Positions 16,987-25,695 of a DNA stretch of 64,000 bases are shown in pieces. Under the pieces are notes generated by a model. The model searched no databases. It was not told the DNA's origin and was given only the letters and a program-made list of their open reading frames with translations. The stretch's first letter is position 1. Every line of letters starts with the position of its first letter. The position numbers and the translations under genes are program-made. The stretch is from Paraburkholderia nodosa DSM 21604 (lineage in GTDB: Bacteria; Pseudomonadota; Gammaproteobacteria; Burkholderiales; Burkholderiaceae), in assembly GCF_000519185.1 (NCBI RefSeq), contig NZ_JAFA01000009.1, positions 503 through 64,502 on the forward strand. The letters are read 5' to 3'.

Positions 16987-18003
16987 ATGTCTGTCCGCGC
17001 CCGCCTGTTCGCTTTTTGCTTCCTCTTCGCCGTGCCGCTTGCTGCCTTTACGCATGAGCAGACCTTGCTCGAATACGCGGATCAATGCGTGAGGGAGATT
17101 GGCGAAATCCCACCGTTCAATTGCAATGACGGAACGGATATTCCCATTACGATCGATGGAAAGCCACCCGGACCAAATGAGTCCCCGAAGCGATGCGACA
17201 AGCCCTCATTGCTGAGCCCGACTTCAGAAGCAAAAGGTCAATGCATTCCGTTTTCAAAAATCCTGAATCTATCGCGCGGCAACACGCAAATCTCCGCGTA
17301 TTGCCGGCGCGATGTGCTGCGCGACGATAAGGATCCGCACTATGACGGCGTAGTCGTCGTGATGCATCACTCGGGCAACGGCAAGACCTGCTGGTTCGAG
17401 TCGAAGACGCCGCCAGTACCGAAATCGCAAGCTGACGTGCCCGCAAGTAGTGGAATCGTTGCGACCCGCGTGCCGCCGCCAAACGAGAGAAAGCCGCCTG
17501 CAGGACAGCCCCCCGCAGTCGAATTCTGGGCGACACCCGCAGTGGTCGCCTCCGAAAAACCCACATGCCTCCAATGCCACGACGCGGGCCCCTTCATCTT
17601 CAGCCCATATATCGGGCAGGTGTGGGACAAGGTGCCCACCGACCCCTGGGGGAAGTATTCGAGCATCGGGCAGGCCTTCTCGTCGTATCACCTCATGACG
17701 ATGAGCACACCCGGCAACACCTGCGTTGGCTGCCACCGCATCGGCAGCGAGCAGAGCTGTACGGCTTATCTCGGGCTTTCGGTGGGCAAGCGGAACGCGC
17801 CAGGAGGCGACCAGCTTGCCTCCAGTTATCCATTGAACCACTGGATGCCGACCGACAACGCGATGAGCAATGAGCAATGGGACAAGGCAAACGTTGCGTC
17901 GGTCGAGGCCTTGCTGGCCTGCTGCAGAGATCCGGCGCACAAAGACGCGAATTGCGCGTTCACACCCATGCCTTCGAGTTCGAATAACCGGTCATTGCAT
18001 TGA
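16987..18003 (+). CDS. Exported protein with two CxxCH haem motifs (probable cytochrome c)
   Basis: A 338-residue protein with a signal peptide (FAFCFLFAVPLAAF, cleavage near AAFTH). Two covalent haem-attachment motifs are visible, CLQCH (near residue 198) and CVGCH (near residue 243). The rest is cysteine-rich and does not match a cytochrome family I can name. I choose the ATG at 16987 because GGAGG lies 6 bases upstream; the ATG at 16981 overlaps the previous stop but sits directly against GGAGG. Position after the 2Fe-2S subunit suggests it takes electrons from the molybdenum hydroxylase in the periplasm (inference). Confidence 0.75.
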   Translation: MSVRARLFAFCFLFAVPLAAFTHEQTLLEYADQCVREIGEIPPFNCNDGTDIPITIDGKPPGPNESPKRCDKPSLLSPTSEAKGQCIPFSKILNLSRGNTQISAYCRRDVLRDDKDPHYDGVVVVMHHSGNGKTCWFESKTPPVPKSQADVPASSGIVATRVPPPNERKPPAGQPPAVEFWATPAVVASEKPTCLQCHDAGPFIFSPYIGQVWDKVPTDPWGKYSSIGQAFSSYHLMTMSTPGNTCVGCHRIGSEQSCTAYLGLSVGKRNAPGGDQLASSYPLNHWMPTDNAMSNEQWDKANVASVEALLACCRDPAHKDANCAFTPMPSSSNNRSLH

Positions 18004-18023
18004 CCTACACGAGGAGACCTGAA

Positions 18024-18791
18024 ATGCCCGAAAACGTGAGCGCGAGCAACGTCATATCCGATGTCACGCAAACCCTGCAGACCTTCGATCTGCTCGAACT
18101 GCAGCAATACACGCGCGAGAAAAGCTACTCGAGCACGGCCAGCAAGGACTTCCATCTCTTCTACGTAGGACGCGACGACGTCCACGACATTCTGAAGTAC
18201 GTCCTTTCCCGCGCCAGCGTTTCGCTTTACATGAACATGTTCGGATTCGACGACGAGGAGCTCAACGAAATCCTCATGCAACAAGCGCTGGACCCGACCA
18301 TCACCATGATGATCACGCTCGACAAAAGCCAGGCGGGCGGCGTGCATGAAAAGAAGCTACTCGAGTCCGATATCGCGCAGGACCCGGCCAGATTCAACAC
18401 CTTCTTCGTGATCGGCGAATCGGCGACCCATCAAATCAGTCATACGAAGGGATTCGTGGCCGACGGCAAGGTGGGCGGCGAGGGATCGGTGAACTGGTCG
18501 GCGGCCGGCGAGGGGATATTCGTGACCAAGGGCGCGCCGGGAGGCCCGGGCTACCTGGCGCAAAACAACACGCAGACCATCTTTACGGACCCCGACACGA
18601 TCAACCGGTTTCAGACAGAACTGATCGCCGAGCACATGACAGCGAAAGCGCAGGGCTACACGCTGGCCACTGCGCCGTCCACCACCTCGCCCGCCGCCGC
18701 GTCCACCACCAAAGCCGCCGCAAAAACCACGGCCACCGCTGCGCCCGCAAAAAAAGGCGCGGCAGCGGCAAAGCGCGGCAAGCGCAATTGA
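18024..18791 (+). CDS. Phospholipase D-like protein with one HKD motif and a basic tail
   Basis: A 255-residue protein starting at 18024, with GAGGAG 7 bases upstream. It has a PLD-like domain (about 50-205) carrying one HxKx4D motif, HTKGFVAD, followed by GSVNWS. One motif per chain suggests a dimer, as in the Nuc nuclease. The last 45 residues are Ala/Lys/Thr-rich (KKGAAAAKRGKRN) like histone H1-type tails, consistent with nucleic-acid binding. No signal peptide is evident. It is the last gene of the molybdenum hydroxylase run, 20 bases after the cytochrome gene, an odd partner. Phosphodiesterase or nuclease activity is possible; the substrate is unknown. Confidence 0.78.
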   Translation: MPENVSASNVISDVTQTLQTFDLLELQQYTREKSYSSTASKDFHLFYVGRDDVHDILKYVLSRASVSLYMNMFGFDDEELNEILMQQALDPTITMMITLDKSQAGGVHEKKLLESDIAQDPARFNTFFVIGESATHQISHTKGFVADGKVGGEGSVNWSAAGEGIFVTKGAPGGPGYLAQNNTQTIFTDPDTINRFQTELIAEHMTAKAQGYTLATAPSTTSPAAASTTKAAAKTTATAAPAKKGAAAAKRGKRN

Positions 18792-18810
18792 ACGCTATCG
18801 CGCGGCCGGT

Positions 18811-19752
18811 TCAGGTCGGCATGCCAGCCCAGTAAGACACGGCGTCCTGCCGGTCGAACACGAACGTCTTGAGGGCGACCTGACTCTCGGGAGAGAGCGT
18901 GTCGAATTCGAGTCCGTGCAGGGTGAGTCCTGCCTGTGGGGTATCGGCGCGCAGATTGCGGATCACGGCGACGGCCTGGAACGTCGCCCCCCCGTTGCCC
19001 GCTTCGATGGGAAACACCACGCAAATGCGCTCGCCAACCTCGCCGATCTTGCGCCCGGCGGCGAGCGACATGCCCAGCACGCTGATATCGCAGCCAATGC
19101 CGAGCCGGTCCAGTTCCGAGCCCGTCAGGTCCACGCCATAGCGCACTGCGAGTTGCGTGCGCACGCGCACGGCCCGGCGTTCGCGCAGCCGGCGAATCGT
19201 GCCCGGTTCGGAGAGCACGAGATAGCGGAACGGATGCGTGCAGACCGCCTCGACGGTGCAGACGAGCCAGAACACGGCTTGTGTTGCGATCGCAACGATC
19301 TCGACCTGCTCGCCCTGGAACGGCTCCCACGCGGGCTTGGACGCAGCGGGTGGCGTGACGAACATCGCGCCGCCCGGCCGGAAACCGATCAGCCGGCACG
19401 GCAGCATCTCGCGCCCCGTGCCCGCCTGGCTGCGTATGCCTAGCAGCGCGCCAATGGCGAGATTCATGTCGTCCAGCGTCAACGGCCCTTTGCCACGCTC
19501 GCCACGCTCGGCCAGGCTGTCTTGCGCGCTCGCGAGACTCGCCTCCTCCGCCGTGTTGCGATAAGGCTGGAAGTGCGCGAAGAGGAAGTCGCGCTGCTCG
19601 CCGTTCAGCACACCGCCTTGCGGCAGCAGCATCGTTCCATCATGGTGAAACACCGCCAATGGCAGCGGTGTTTCCAGGGGCAGCTGCCCAGGGTCCGCGA
19701 GGAGTTCCAGAGTTTTTGACGCAGTACCGCTGCCAGGCTCGTGAAGGTGCAT
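18811..19752 (-). CDS. YcgR-like flagellar brake / PilZ c-di-GMP-binding protein
   Basis: A 313-residue protein with an N-terminal YcgR-type domain (about 95-185) and a C-terminal PilZ domain (about 190-305). The two c-di-GMP contact motifs are present: the arginine cluster RLRERRAVR and DISVLGMSL (D/NxSxxG). In enteric bacteria YcgR slows flagellar rotation when c-di-GMP is high. No flagellar genes are in this window. The first 90 residues are not assigned. It is transcribed divergently from the sigma-factor gene, across a promoter region with GTGACCGA direct repeats. Confidence 0.85.
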   Translation of the reverse strand: MHLHEPGSGTASKTLELLADPGQLPLETPLPLAVFHHDGTMLLPQGGVLNGEQRDFLFAHFQPYRNTAEEASLASAQDSLAERGERGKGPLTLDDMNLAIGALLGIRSQAGTGREMLPCRLIGFRPGGAMFVTPPAASKPAWEPFQGEQVEIVAIATQAVFWLVCTVEAVCTHPFRYLVLSEPGTIRRLRERRAVRVRTQLAVRYGVDLTGSELDRLGIGCDISVLGMSLAAGRKIGEVGERICVVFPIEAGNGGATFQAVAVIRNLRADTPQAGLTLHGLEFDTLSPESQVALKTFVFDRQDAVSYWAGMPT

Positions 19753-19797
19753 GACCGATAGCGTGTGAATTTATTGGTTTTGTTCGACGCCTGCATT

Positions 19798-19819
19798 GTG
19801 ACCGAAATATAGTGACCGA
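19798..19819. repeat. GTGACCGA direct repeat in a divergent promoter region
   Basis: GTGACCGA occurs at 19798-19805 and 19812-19819, 14 bases apart start to start, with AATATA between. A related TGACCGA lies at 19752-19758. Such spacing could be an operator or part of a promoter shared by the PilZ gene and the sigma-factor gene. Confidence 0.45.
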
Positions 19820-19929
19820 TGTCAATAAAAATGCGGCTATCTCCGGCCCTGTTTAGCGAAATATTCATGCCACATAAAACCGGAGATTACGCGTCACAAT
19901 ATTTCTCTTTCCGGATCGTCTACACGGGT

Positions 19930-20499
19930 ATGGAACCGCCGCCCACCCCGAGCCCGCTGAGTACGCAGGACCGCGAAATCGCCGACACGGTCGCCCGCGA
20001 GCGCCCGAGGCTGCGCAATTTCATCCGCCGCCGCGTGATCGACCAGGACGAAGCCGAGGACATTCTTCAGGACGTGTTCGAGGAACTGGTCCAGGCGTGG
20101 CGGCTGCCGGACCCCATCGAGCAGGTTGGCGCGTGGCTCTTTCGCGTGGCGCGAAATCGCATCGTCGACCGGTTCCGCAAACGCAGGGAAGTGTCGCTCA
20201 TCGAGCCGCAAGAGGACGAAGGCGAGTACCGCCTCGACCTCGCGCTGCCGTCGCCCGACGCCGGCCCCGAGGCCGCTTACGAGCGCGCAGCGATGCTCGA
20301 CGCACTGCGCGCCGCGCTCGACGAATTGCCCGTCAGCCAGCGCGAGGTGTTCATCGCGCACGAACTGGACGGGCGCAGTTTCAAGGAGCTGGCCGCAGCG
20401 AGCGGGGTAGGCGTGAACACGCTGCTGGCGCGCAAACGTTATGCGGTGCTGCATCTGCGCGAACGTTTGCGCGCGTCATGGGACGACCTCGAGATTTGA
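19930..20499 (+). CDS. ECF-like RNA polymerase sigma factor
   Basis: A 189-residue sigma-70-family protein with region 2 (about 25-95; DEAEDILQDVFEELV and WLFRVARNRIVDRFRKRR) and region 4 (about 130-180; LPVSQREVFIAHELDGRSFKELA and a helix-turn-helix ending VNTLLARKRYAVLHLR). No region 3 is present, as in ECF factors. The start at 19930 (MEPPPTP) keeps only the conserved part; ATGs at 19867 or 19819 are alternatives, and none has a strong ribosome site. A small membrane protein is encoded 16 bases downstream and could act as its anti-sigma factor, although it lacks a recognisable anti-sigma domain. Confidence 0.88.
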   Translation: MEPPPTPSPLSTQDREIADTVARERPRLRNFIRRRVIDQDEAEDILQDVFEELVQAWRLPDPIEQVGAWLFRVARNRIVDRFRKRREVSLIEPQEDEGEYRLDLALPSPDAGPEAAYERAAMLDALRAALDELPVSQREVFIAHELDGRSFKELAAASGVGVNTLLARKRYAVLHLRERLRASWDDLEI

Positions 20500-20515
20500 A
20501 CCGAAGGAGACTGGA

Positions 20516-20818
20516 ATGAAGTTTCGCCGCAAAATGTTTGCCAAGGCGCTGCTGTTGATTGCGGTCATCGCCGTGCTGGGCGGGATCGTCATGGGCCTGT
20601 GGAACTGGATCGCACCGGCGATCGTGGCCAATGCGCATGCCATCGACTATCCACGCGCGATCGGCCTGCTGGTGCTGTGCCGGATCCTGTTCGGCGGATT
20701 CCGCGGGCATGGCGGCTGCCGCCGACGCATGCACTGGCACCAGTGGCAACAGTGGCAGCAGATGACGCCGGAAGAGCGCGAGCAGGTGCGCAATGGAGCC
20801 ACGCCGCCCGCGCAGTAA
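20516..20818 (+). CDS. Small membrane protein next to the sigma factor
   Basis: A 100-residue protein starting at 20516, with AAGGAG 6 bases upstream. Two hydrophobic segments are visible (about 8-28 and 48-62), followed by a His/Trp/Gln-rich tail (HWHQWQQWQQM) and a charged C-terminus. It follows the sigma-factor gene by 16 bases and is surely cotranscribed with it. The tail resembles metal- or stress-sensing tails of small envelope proteins, but no family is recognised. A role in controlling the sigma factor is a guess based on position. Confidence 0.72.
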   Translation: MKFRRKMFAKALLLIAVIAVLGGIVMGLWNWIAPAIVANAHAIDYPRAIGLLVLCRILFGGFRGHGGCRRRMHWHQWQQWQQMTPEEREQVRNGATPPAQ

Positions 20819-20876
20819 GCCAGGGCCAGCCACGGGCTGGCACAATCCCTTCATTGTCGATCCGCCAGGAAGCTCC

Positions 20877-22658
20877 ATGCCAGATGTCCCCGCCCGCCGC
20901 CCTTCACGCGTCGCGCCCCTCTTCGCCCTTTTGCCCTTCCTGCGCCCCTATGCGGGGCGCTGGGCGCTTGCCTTCCTCGCGCTCCTGACCTCGGCGGGCG
21001 CGACGCTCGCGCTGCCGGTGGCGTTCAAGTACCTGATCGACCGTGGCTTCGCCAGCGGAGATCGCGCGCATATCGACCGCTATTTCATCGCGCTCTTCGT
21101 GGTTTCGCTGATCCTCGCCACGGCGACGGCGCTGCGCTTCTACTGGGTCTCGTGGCTCGGCGAGCGGGTGACGGCCGACTTGCGGCGCGCCGTGTACGAC
21201 CACGTGATACGCATGAGCCCGCAGTTCTTCGAGACCACGCAAACGGGCGAAGTGCTCTCGCGCCTGACCACCGACACGACACTGATCCAGACCGTGGTGG
21301 GCACCAGCCTCTCACTGGGCCTGCGCAACCTGCTCCTCACGGTCGGCGGCGTGGCGATGCTCGTCGCGACGAGCCCGGTGCTGTCCGGCTACATCATCGC
21401 CACACTGATAGTTGTGGTCGCACCTATCGTCATCTTCGGGCGGCGCGTGCGGCGGCTTTCGCGCGCGAGCCAGGACAAGGTGGCGAGCGCAAGCGCTTTG
21501 GCGGGCGAAGTGCTCAACGCCATGCCCACGGTGCAGTCGTATGCCCAGGAATCGTTCGAGGCAAAGCGCTTTGGCGGCGCCGTGGAAGCGGCCTTCGAAA
21601 CGGCGCTCACACGCATTCGGGCGCGCGCCGGGTTGACGGCCGTGGTGATCGTGTTCGTGTTCGCCGCCATCGTGTTCGTGCTCTGGCTCGGCGCGCAGGC
21701 AGTATTGGCCGGCCAGATGAGCGCCGGCCAGCTCTCCCAGTTCATTCTCTACGCGGTGTTCACGGCCGGCGCCGTGGGCGCCGTTGCCGAAGTGTGGGGC
21801 GATCTGCAACGGGCCGCTGGCGCCACCGAACGGCTGCTGCAACTGCTCGCCGCGCGCTCGCCCGTGGCGCAGGCGGCGACGACCGTGCCGCTGCCGGCTC
21901 ACGGCGCGGGCATCCGGTTCGACAACATTGGCTTCTCCTACCCTTCGCGCCCCGGCATTGCCGCGCTCGACGCCTTCTCGCTCGACGTGCGCCCGGGCGA
22001 GCATGTCGCGCTGGTCGGTCCATCGGGCGCAGGCAAAACCACGCTCTTTCAATTGCTGCTGCGCTTTTACGACCCGCAATCGGGGAACCTCAGCATCAAC
22101 GGTGTCCCGACGCAACAGGTGTCGCTCGCGGCGTTGCGCCAGGCGATCGGCGTCGTGCTGCAGGAGTCGGTGATCTTTTCGGGCAGCGTGCTCGACAACA
22201 TTCGCTACGGCTCGCCCGACGCCACGCTCGAAGCCGTCCAGCGCGCCGCCGCCATGGCGGCGGCGGCCGGCTTTATCGACGAACTGCCGCAAGGCTACGA
22301 CACGTTCCTCGGCGAGCGCGGCGTGCGCCTTTCAGGCGGCCAGCGGCAGCGTATTGCCATCGCGCGCGCGATCCTCAAAAATCCGCCCATTCTGCTGCTC
22401 GACGAGGCCACCAGCGCGCTCGACGCCGCGAGCGAACGGCTCGTGCAAACGGCGCTGGACAACGCTGCCCAAAACCGCACGACGCTCGTCATCGCGCATC
22501 GTCTCGCCACCGTGCAGCAAGCCGACCGCATTGTCGTCATGGACCAGGGCCGCATCGTGGCGCAAGGCCGGCATGCGGACCTGCTGCAGAGTTCGCCGCT
22601 TTATGCGCAGCTCGCGGCGCTGCAGTTCGGCGCGCAACACGCGAATACCGTCACGTAA
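20877..22658 (+). CDS. MsbA/LmrA-type ABC half-transporter (permease-ATPase fusion)
   Basis: A 593-residue exporter with a six-helix membrane domain (about 20-320) and an ATPase domain with Walker A GPSGAGKTT, signature LSGGQRQR, Walker B ILLLDEATSALD and H-loop IAHRLAT. It should work as a homodimer that exports lipids or drugs; MsbA-type lipid flippases and multidrug exporters share this layout and cannot be separated here. I start at the ATG at 20877 (MPDVPAR), with AGGAAG about 6 bases upstream; a longer frame from 20793 overlaps the previous gene. A 7-bp GC hairpin follows at 22667-22683 without a T run. Confidence 0.9.
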   Translation: MPDVPARRPSRVAPLFALLPFLRPYAGRWALAFLALLTSAGATLALPVAFKYLIDRGFASGDRAHIDRYFIALFVVSLILATATALRFYWVSWLGERVTADLRRAVYDHVIRMSPQFFETTQTGEVLSRLTTDTTLIQTVVGTSLSLGLRNLLLTVGGVAMLVATSPVLSGYIIATLIVVVAPIVIFGRRVRRLSRASQDKVASASALAGEVLNAMPTVQSYAQESFEAKRFGGAVEAAFETALTRIRARAGLTAVVIVFVFAAIVFVLWLGAQAVLAGQMSAGQLSQFILYAVFTAGAVGAVAEVWGDLQRAAGATERLLQLLAARSPVAQAATTVPLPAHGAGIRFDNIGFSYPSRPGIAALDAFSLDVRPGEHVALVGPSGAGKTTLFQLLLRFYDPQSGNLSINGVPTQQVSLAALRQAIGVVLQESVIFSGSVLDNIRYGSPDATLEAVQRAAAMAAAAGFIDELPQGYDTFLGERGVRLSGGQRQRIAIARAILKNPPILLLDEATSALDAASERLVQTALDNAAQNRTTLVIAHRLATVQQADRIVVMDQGRIVAQGRHADLLQSSPLYAQLAALQFGAQHANTVT

Positions 22659-22921
22659 CAATCAGCCGCGCCGCTGCGGCGCGATTGCGTACATGCGTAG
22701 TCGAACGTTCGCAAATCGAAGCCCCGCCCATGCGTGGGTTATCGCACATTCAATTCTTACAGAAAGATTAATCCTGCTTCCTGTCAATCCGCCCTCTGAA
22801 TTCGCGGCGATCGTCGCCGCCGCCACCTCAAAATAATCCACTCAGCCTGAAGTCGAACGGGGTCCTTCGCCGGCTCGCCTGCGAAGTGTTTTTCTGCGAT
22901 GAATTACTTAGGAGAACGATG

Positions 22922-24679
22922 ATGAATCCCCAAGGTACACCGCGCAACCTCGTCGAAGCCCATGCGGGAATGAGCCGCCTGAACGAAGAGCTGACTTCGA
23001 TGTTCCCGCCGCGCTTCAATCACTACGACCCTGCGCACCTGGCCATACTCGCGCGAGGCATGCAATCAGCGGCAGATACCGTATCGAACGATCCCGACCC
23101 GGAGGAGAACCTTTACGTACCGGCCGGCTACACGTATTTTGGCCAGTTCATCGATCACGACCTGACGCTCGATACCACGTCGCAGCTGACCTTGATCCAG
23201 GCGCGCACGACGGGCCAGCTTCCGACCAACCTGCGCACGCCGCGTTTCGACCTCGACAACGTGTACGGCCCGGGACCCGACGACGCGCCCTACATGTATG
23301 CGGACGAAACCCACCCGCACAAGGGGATTTATCAGGGCGCCTCGCTGATCGAGGGTCACGACGATCTGCCGCGCACCGAGAATGCCTACAACGCTCGCGC
23401 GATCATCGGCGACAAGCGCAACGACGAGAATTCGATCGTCTGCCAGATCCAGATGCTGTTCCTGCGTTTTCATAACCGCGTGGTCGCGCGGCTCGCGAAA
23501 GCCGACAGCACGCTGCGCGGAAGCGATCTGTTCGAAGCGGCGCGCACGCAGGTGCGCTGGGCCTATCAGCGCGTGCTGGTCGAAGACTTCCTGCATCGGA
23601 TCGTCGATTCGTCCGTCGTCGATGCATTCGTGACCGCGCACGACCAGGACCGCGCGCATGCCTACAAGCTCTATGGTCCGGGTCCGGCGAGACGCAACCT
23701 GCCGCGCGAATTCACGGGGGCCGCGTACCGCTATGGCCACTCGGGCGTGCGTAACGGCTACGTGCTGAACGACAATTTCAGCGCACCGATATTCGACGGC
23801 ACGAATGCGAACAAGGATAGCCTCGTCGGTTTCGACCGGCTGCCCGAAACACACGTGATCGACGACTGGCAACGCTTCTTCCCGCGCGAACATCCGCTGC
23901 CCGGCGAGAAAGGCGGGCCCGGCCTCGACGGCGCGAACAAGGCCGCCGCCGGCGTGGCCGACGATGCTTCAAACGACGTCAAGCGTCTGCAATACGCGTA
24001 CAAGTTCGATCCATCGCTCGTCGATCCGCTTTCGAAACTCCCGCACAGCGTGTCCGATGTGCCGATTCCCGACGCGGCAGACAAGCTGGCATCGGCAAAG
24101 GGCTTTCGTTCGCTGGCCATGCTCAACCTGTTGCGCGGCAATGTCTACGGCCTGCCGAGCGGCGAGACGGTGGCGAGCGCGCTTGGCGTAACGCCGCTCG
24201 GTCCCGACGAACTCGTGGTTCGCACGCAGGTTTCGAGCGATCCGTCGAAGACTTTCCGCTTCGATCGCATCGCCTCGCTGAGTGCGGATGGCGAGAGCCC
24301 GGCGCTTGGCGACACGTTCAAGGACGACACGCCGCTATGGTTTTATATCCTCGCTGAAGCGCAAGTTCCGGTGCTCGAGCTTGCGCCCATCGGCGAGGCG
24401 TTCAGTGAGGACGCCATGCTCGGCACGCAGGACGGCAAGCCCGGCGTCGGCGCATTGACGCGTCTTGGCCCGGTGGGAGGCCGTATCGTCGTCGAGGTGT
24501 TCTACGGGCTGCTGGACGAGGACCCGGATTCGATCATCCATCGCACCGGCAGCGCGCCCGCGCTCGAGGCCGAGATTTTCGGCAATGCGCCCGCCACGTT
24601 CTCGCAGATCATCGCTTTCGCGACCGCCGGCGCATGGCGGCTGATACCGCTGAAGGCCGTCGTCGATCTGGCGACCTGA
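22922..24679 (+). CDS. Animal-type haem peroxidase
   Basis: A 585-residue member of the animal haem peroxidase (myeloperoxidase/cyclooxygenase-like) family, uncommon but known in bacteria. The distal-side motif FGQFIDHD gives Gln75, Asp78 and distal His79. The catalytic arginine lies in FHNRVV and the proximal haem-ligand histidine in YRYGHS. I see no signal peptide, so it may be cytoplasmic or exported by a non-Sec route. The start at 22922 is 7 bases after AGGAG; an adjacent ATG lies at 22919. The gene stands alone and converges on the following membrane-protein gene with an 8-base gap. Its substrate (halide, lipid or phenol) cannot be judged from sequence. Confidence 0.9.
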   Translation: MNPQGTPRNLVEAHAGMSRLNEELTSMFPPRFNHYDPAHLAILARGMQSAADTVSNDPDPEENLYVPAGYTYFGQFIDHDLTLDTTSQLTLIQARTTGQLPTNLRTPRFDLDNVYGPGPDDAPYMYADETHPHKGIYQGASLIEGHDDLPRTENAYNARAIIGDKRNDENSIVCQIQMLFLRFHNRVVARLAKADSTLRGSDLFEAARTQVRWAYQRVLVEDFLHRIVDSSVVDAFVTAHDQDRAHAYKLYGPGPARRNLPREFTGAAYRYGHSGVRNGYVLNDNFSAPIFDGTNANKDSLVGFDRLPETHVIDDWQRFFPREHPLPGEKGGPGLDGANKAAAGVADDASNDVKRLQYAYKFDPSLVDPLSKLPHSVSDVPIPDAADKLASAKGFRSLAMLNLLRGNVYGLPSGETVASALGVTPLGPDELVVRTQVSSDPSKTFRFDRIASLSADGESPALGDTFKDDTPLWFYILAEAQVPVLELAPIGEAFSEDAMLGTQDGKPGVGALTRLGPVGGRIVVEVFYGLLDEDPDSIIHRTGSAPALEAEIFGNAPATFSQIIAFATAGAWRLIPLKAVVDLAT

Positions 24680-24687
24680 AGTCCCCG

Positions 24688-25428
24688 CTACCGAGAGGCG
24701 GCCAGGCGCGCGACGCTGCGCGCCTGGCGCGGCAGCACAATATACATGCCCCAGGCCACGAGCAGTATCGCGCGCAGTGCGTTCGCGAGCGGCTGCGCAG
24801 AGGAGACCCCTACATTGGTAATGGCGAGGCTGGCCGGCAAGGTCCACGCATAGGTAATCAAGCCGAGCAGCGTGGCGCGCCAGAAGCCGAACTGCCGGGG
24901 CGCGGGCATGGCGTGCGCGGCCAGCCCGCGTCGCACCATGTACCCCACGAGCGGCAGGCTGAGCAGCACATATGCGAGCATGGGCACGATGAAAGGCATG
25001 CCGGCAATCGCAAGCGAAATGGCCGGCGAGGATTGCGCGAGCTCGTGCGGAACCCGGTTCGCGGCGAACGCCATGAGGGGCGTGGCAATCTTCCCGAGCG
25101 AGAGACGCAACACCGAGAAAGCCACCACGAAGAGCAGCGCGCTCGCGAGCCACTGACGCCAGGCGCAGGACCACCAGAGATAAAGACGCCGACCGAACGA
25201 CACCCCGGGACTCAGCGTAAACAGCGCCCACTTGTCCCGGCGCGCGCCGATGCATGCGAGCACGACGAACAGGATGCCCGCGATGACGAATACGTCCTCG
25301 TTCCACACGATCCATTGCGCATGCTGATCGACACTCGCCGAAGCCGGCGTGGAGGAGGCGAAATTCTGCAGATGCCGCGCAATATACTCCGAGGGGCTGA
25401 GGGCCTGCGAGGATAGCTGTGGAGTCAT
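24688..25428 (-). CDS. Integral membrane protein of unknown function
   Basis: A 246-residue protein with about five hydrophobic segments (for example VFVIAGILFVVLACIG, ASALLFVVAFSVLRL, PFIVPMLAYVLLSLPLVGY and AILLVAWGMYIVLP). The start at 25428 has GGAG 5 bases upstream; an in-frame extension to 25485 has no ribosome site. The layout, with an aromatic WWSCAWRQWLAS stretch before the second helix, recalls DUF-type membrane proteins of Burkholderiaceae, but I cannot name a family. It converges with the peroxidase gene and diverges from the MFS transporter gene. Confidence 0.75.
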   Translation of the reverse strand: MTPQLSSQALSPSEYIARHLQNFASSTPASASVDQHAQWIVWNEDVFVIAGILFVVLACIGARRDKWALFTLSPGVSFGRRLYLWWSCAWRQWLASALLFVVAFSVLRLSLGKIATPLMAFAANRVPHELAQSSPAISLAIAGMPFIVPMLAYVLLSLPLVGYMVRRGLAAHAMPAPRQFGFWRATLLGLITYAWTLPASLAITNVGVSSAQPLANALRAILLVAWGMYIVLPRQARSVARLAASR

Positions 25429-25695
25429 CGCGTCTCCGTCTTGCGTGATGCACTGCCGCATGGCGAATTCATTGAAAATACGCACACTGCATCACAACGT
25501 GATATACCATCGATTTGTATAACAACCGTCTCACCCATGCCGATCAGGATGGAGCGATAGCGAGGGACGTATCACTTCCACCCGATCCAGCGAAGCCAAC
25601 TTCCCGGCAGACTTAGGCACGTTTTTTGCGCGCCACCGGGAGCCCTGGCCATGCGTTTTGCATTGGCCATATCGCCCTTGCCTTGGGGGTGCGAA

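Noticed and set aside
22667..22683. A 7-bp GC hairpin after the ABC transporter gene
   Set aside because: No T run follows and the stem is short; not enough for a terminator call.
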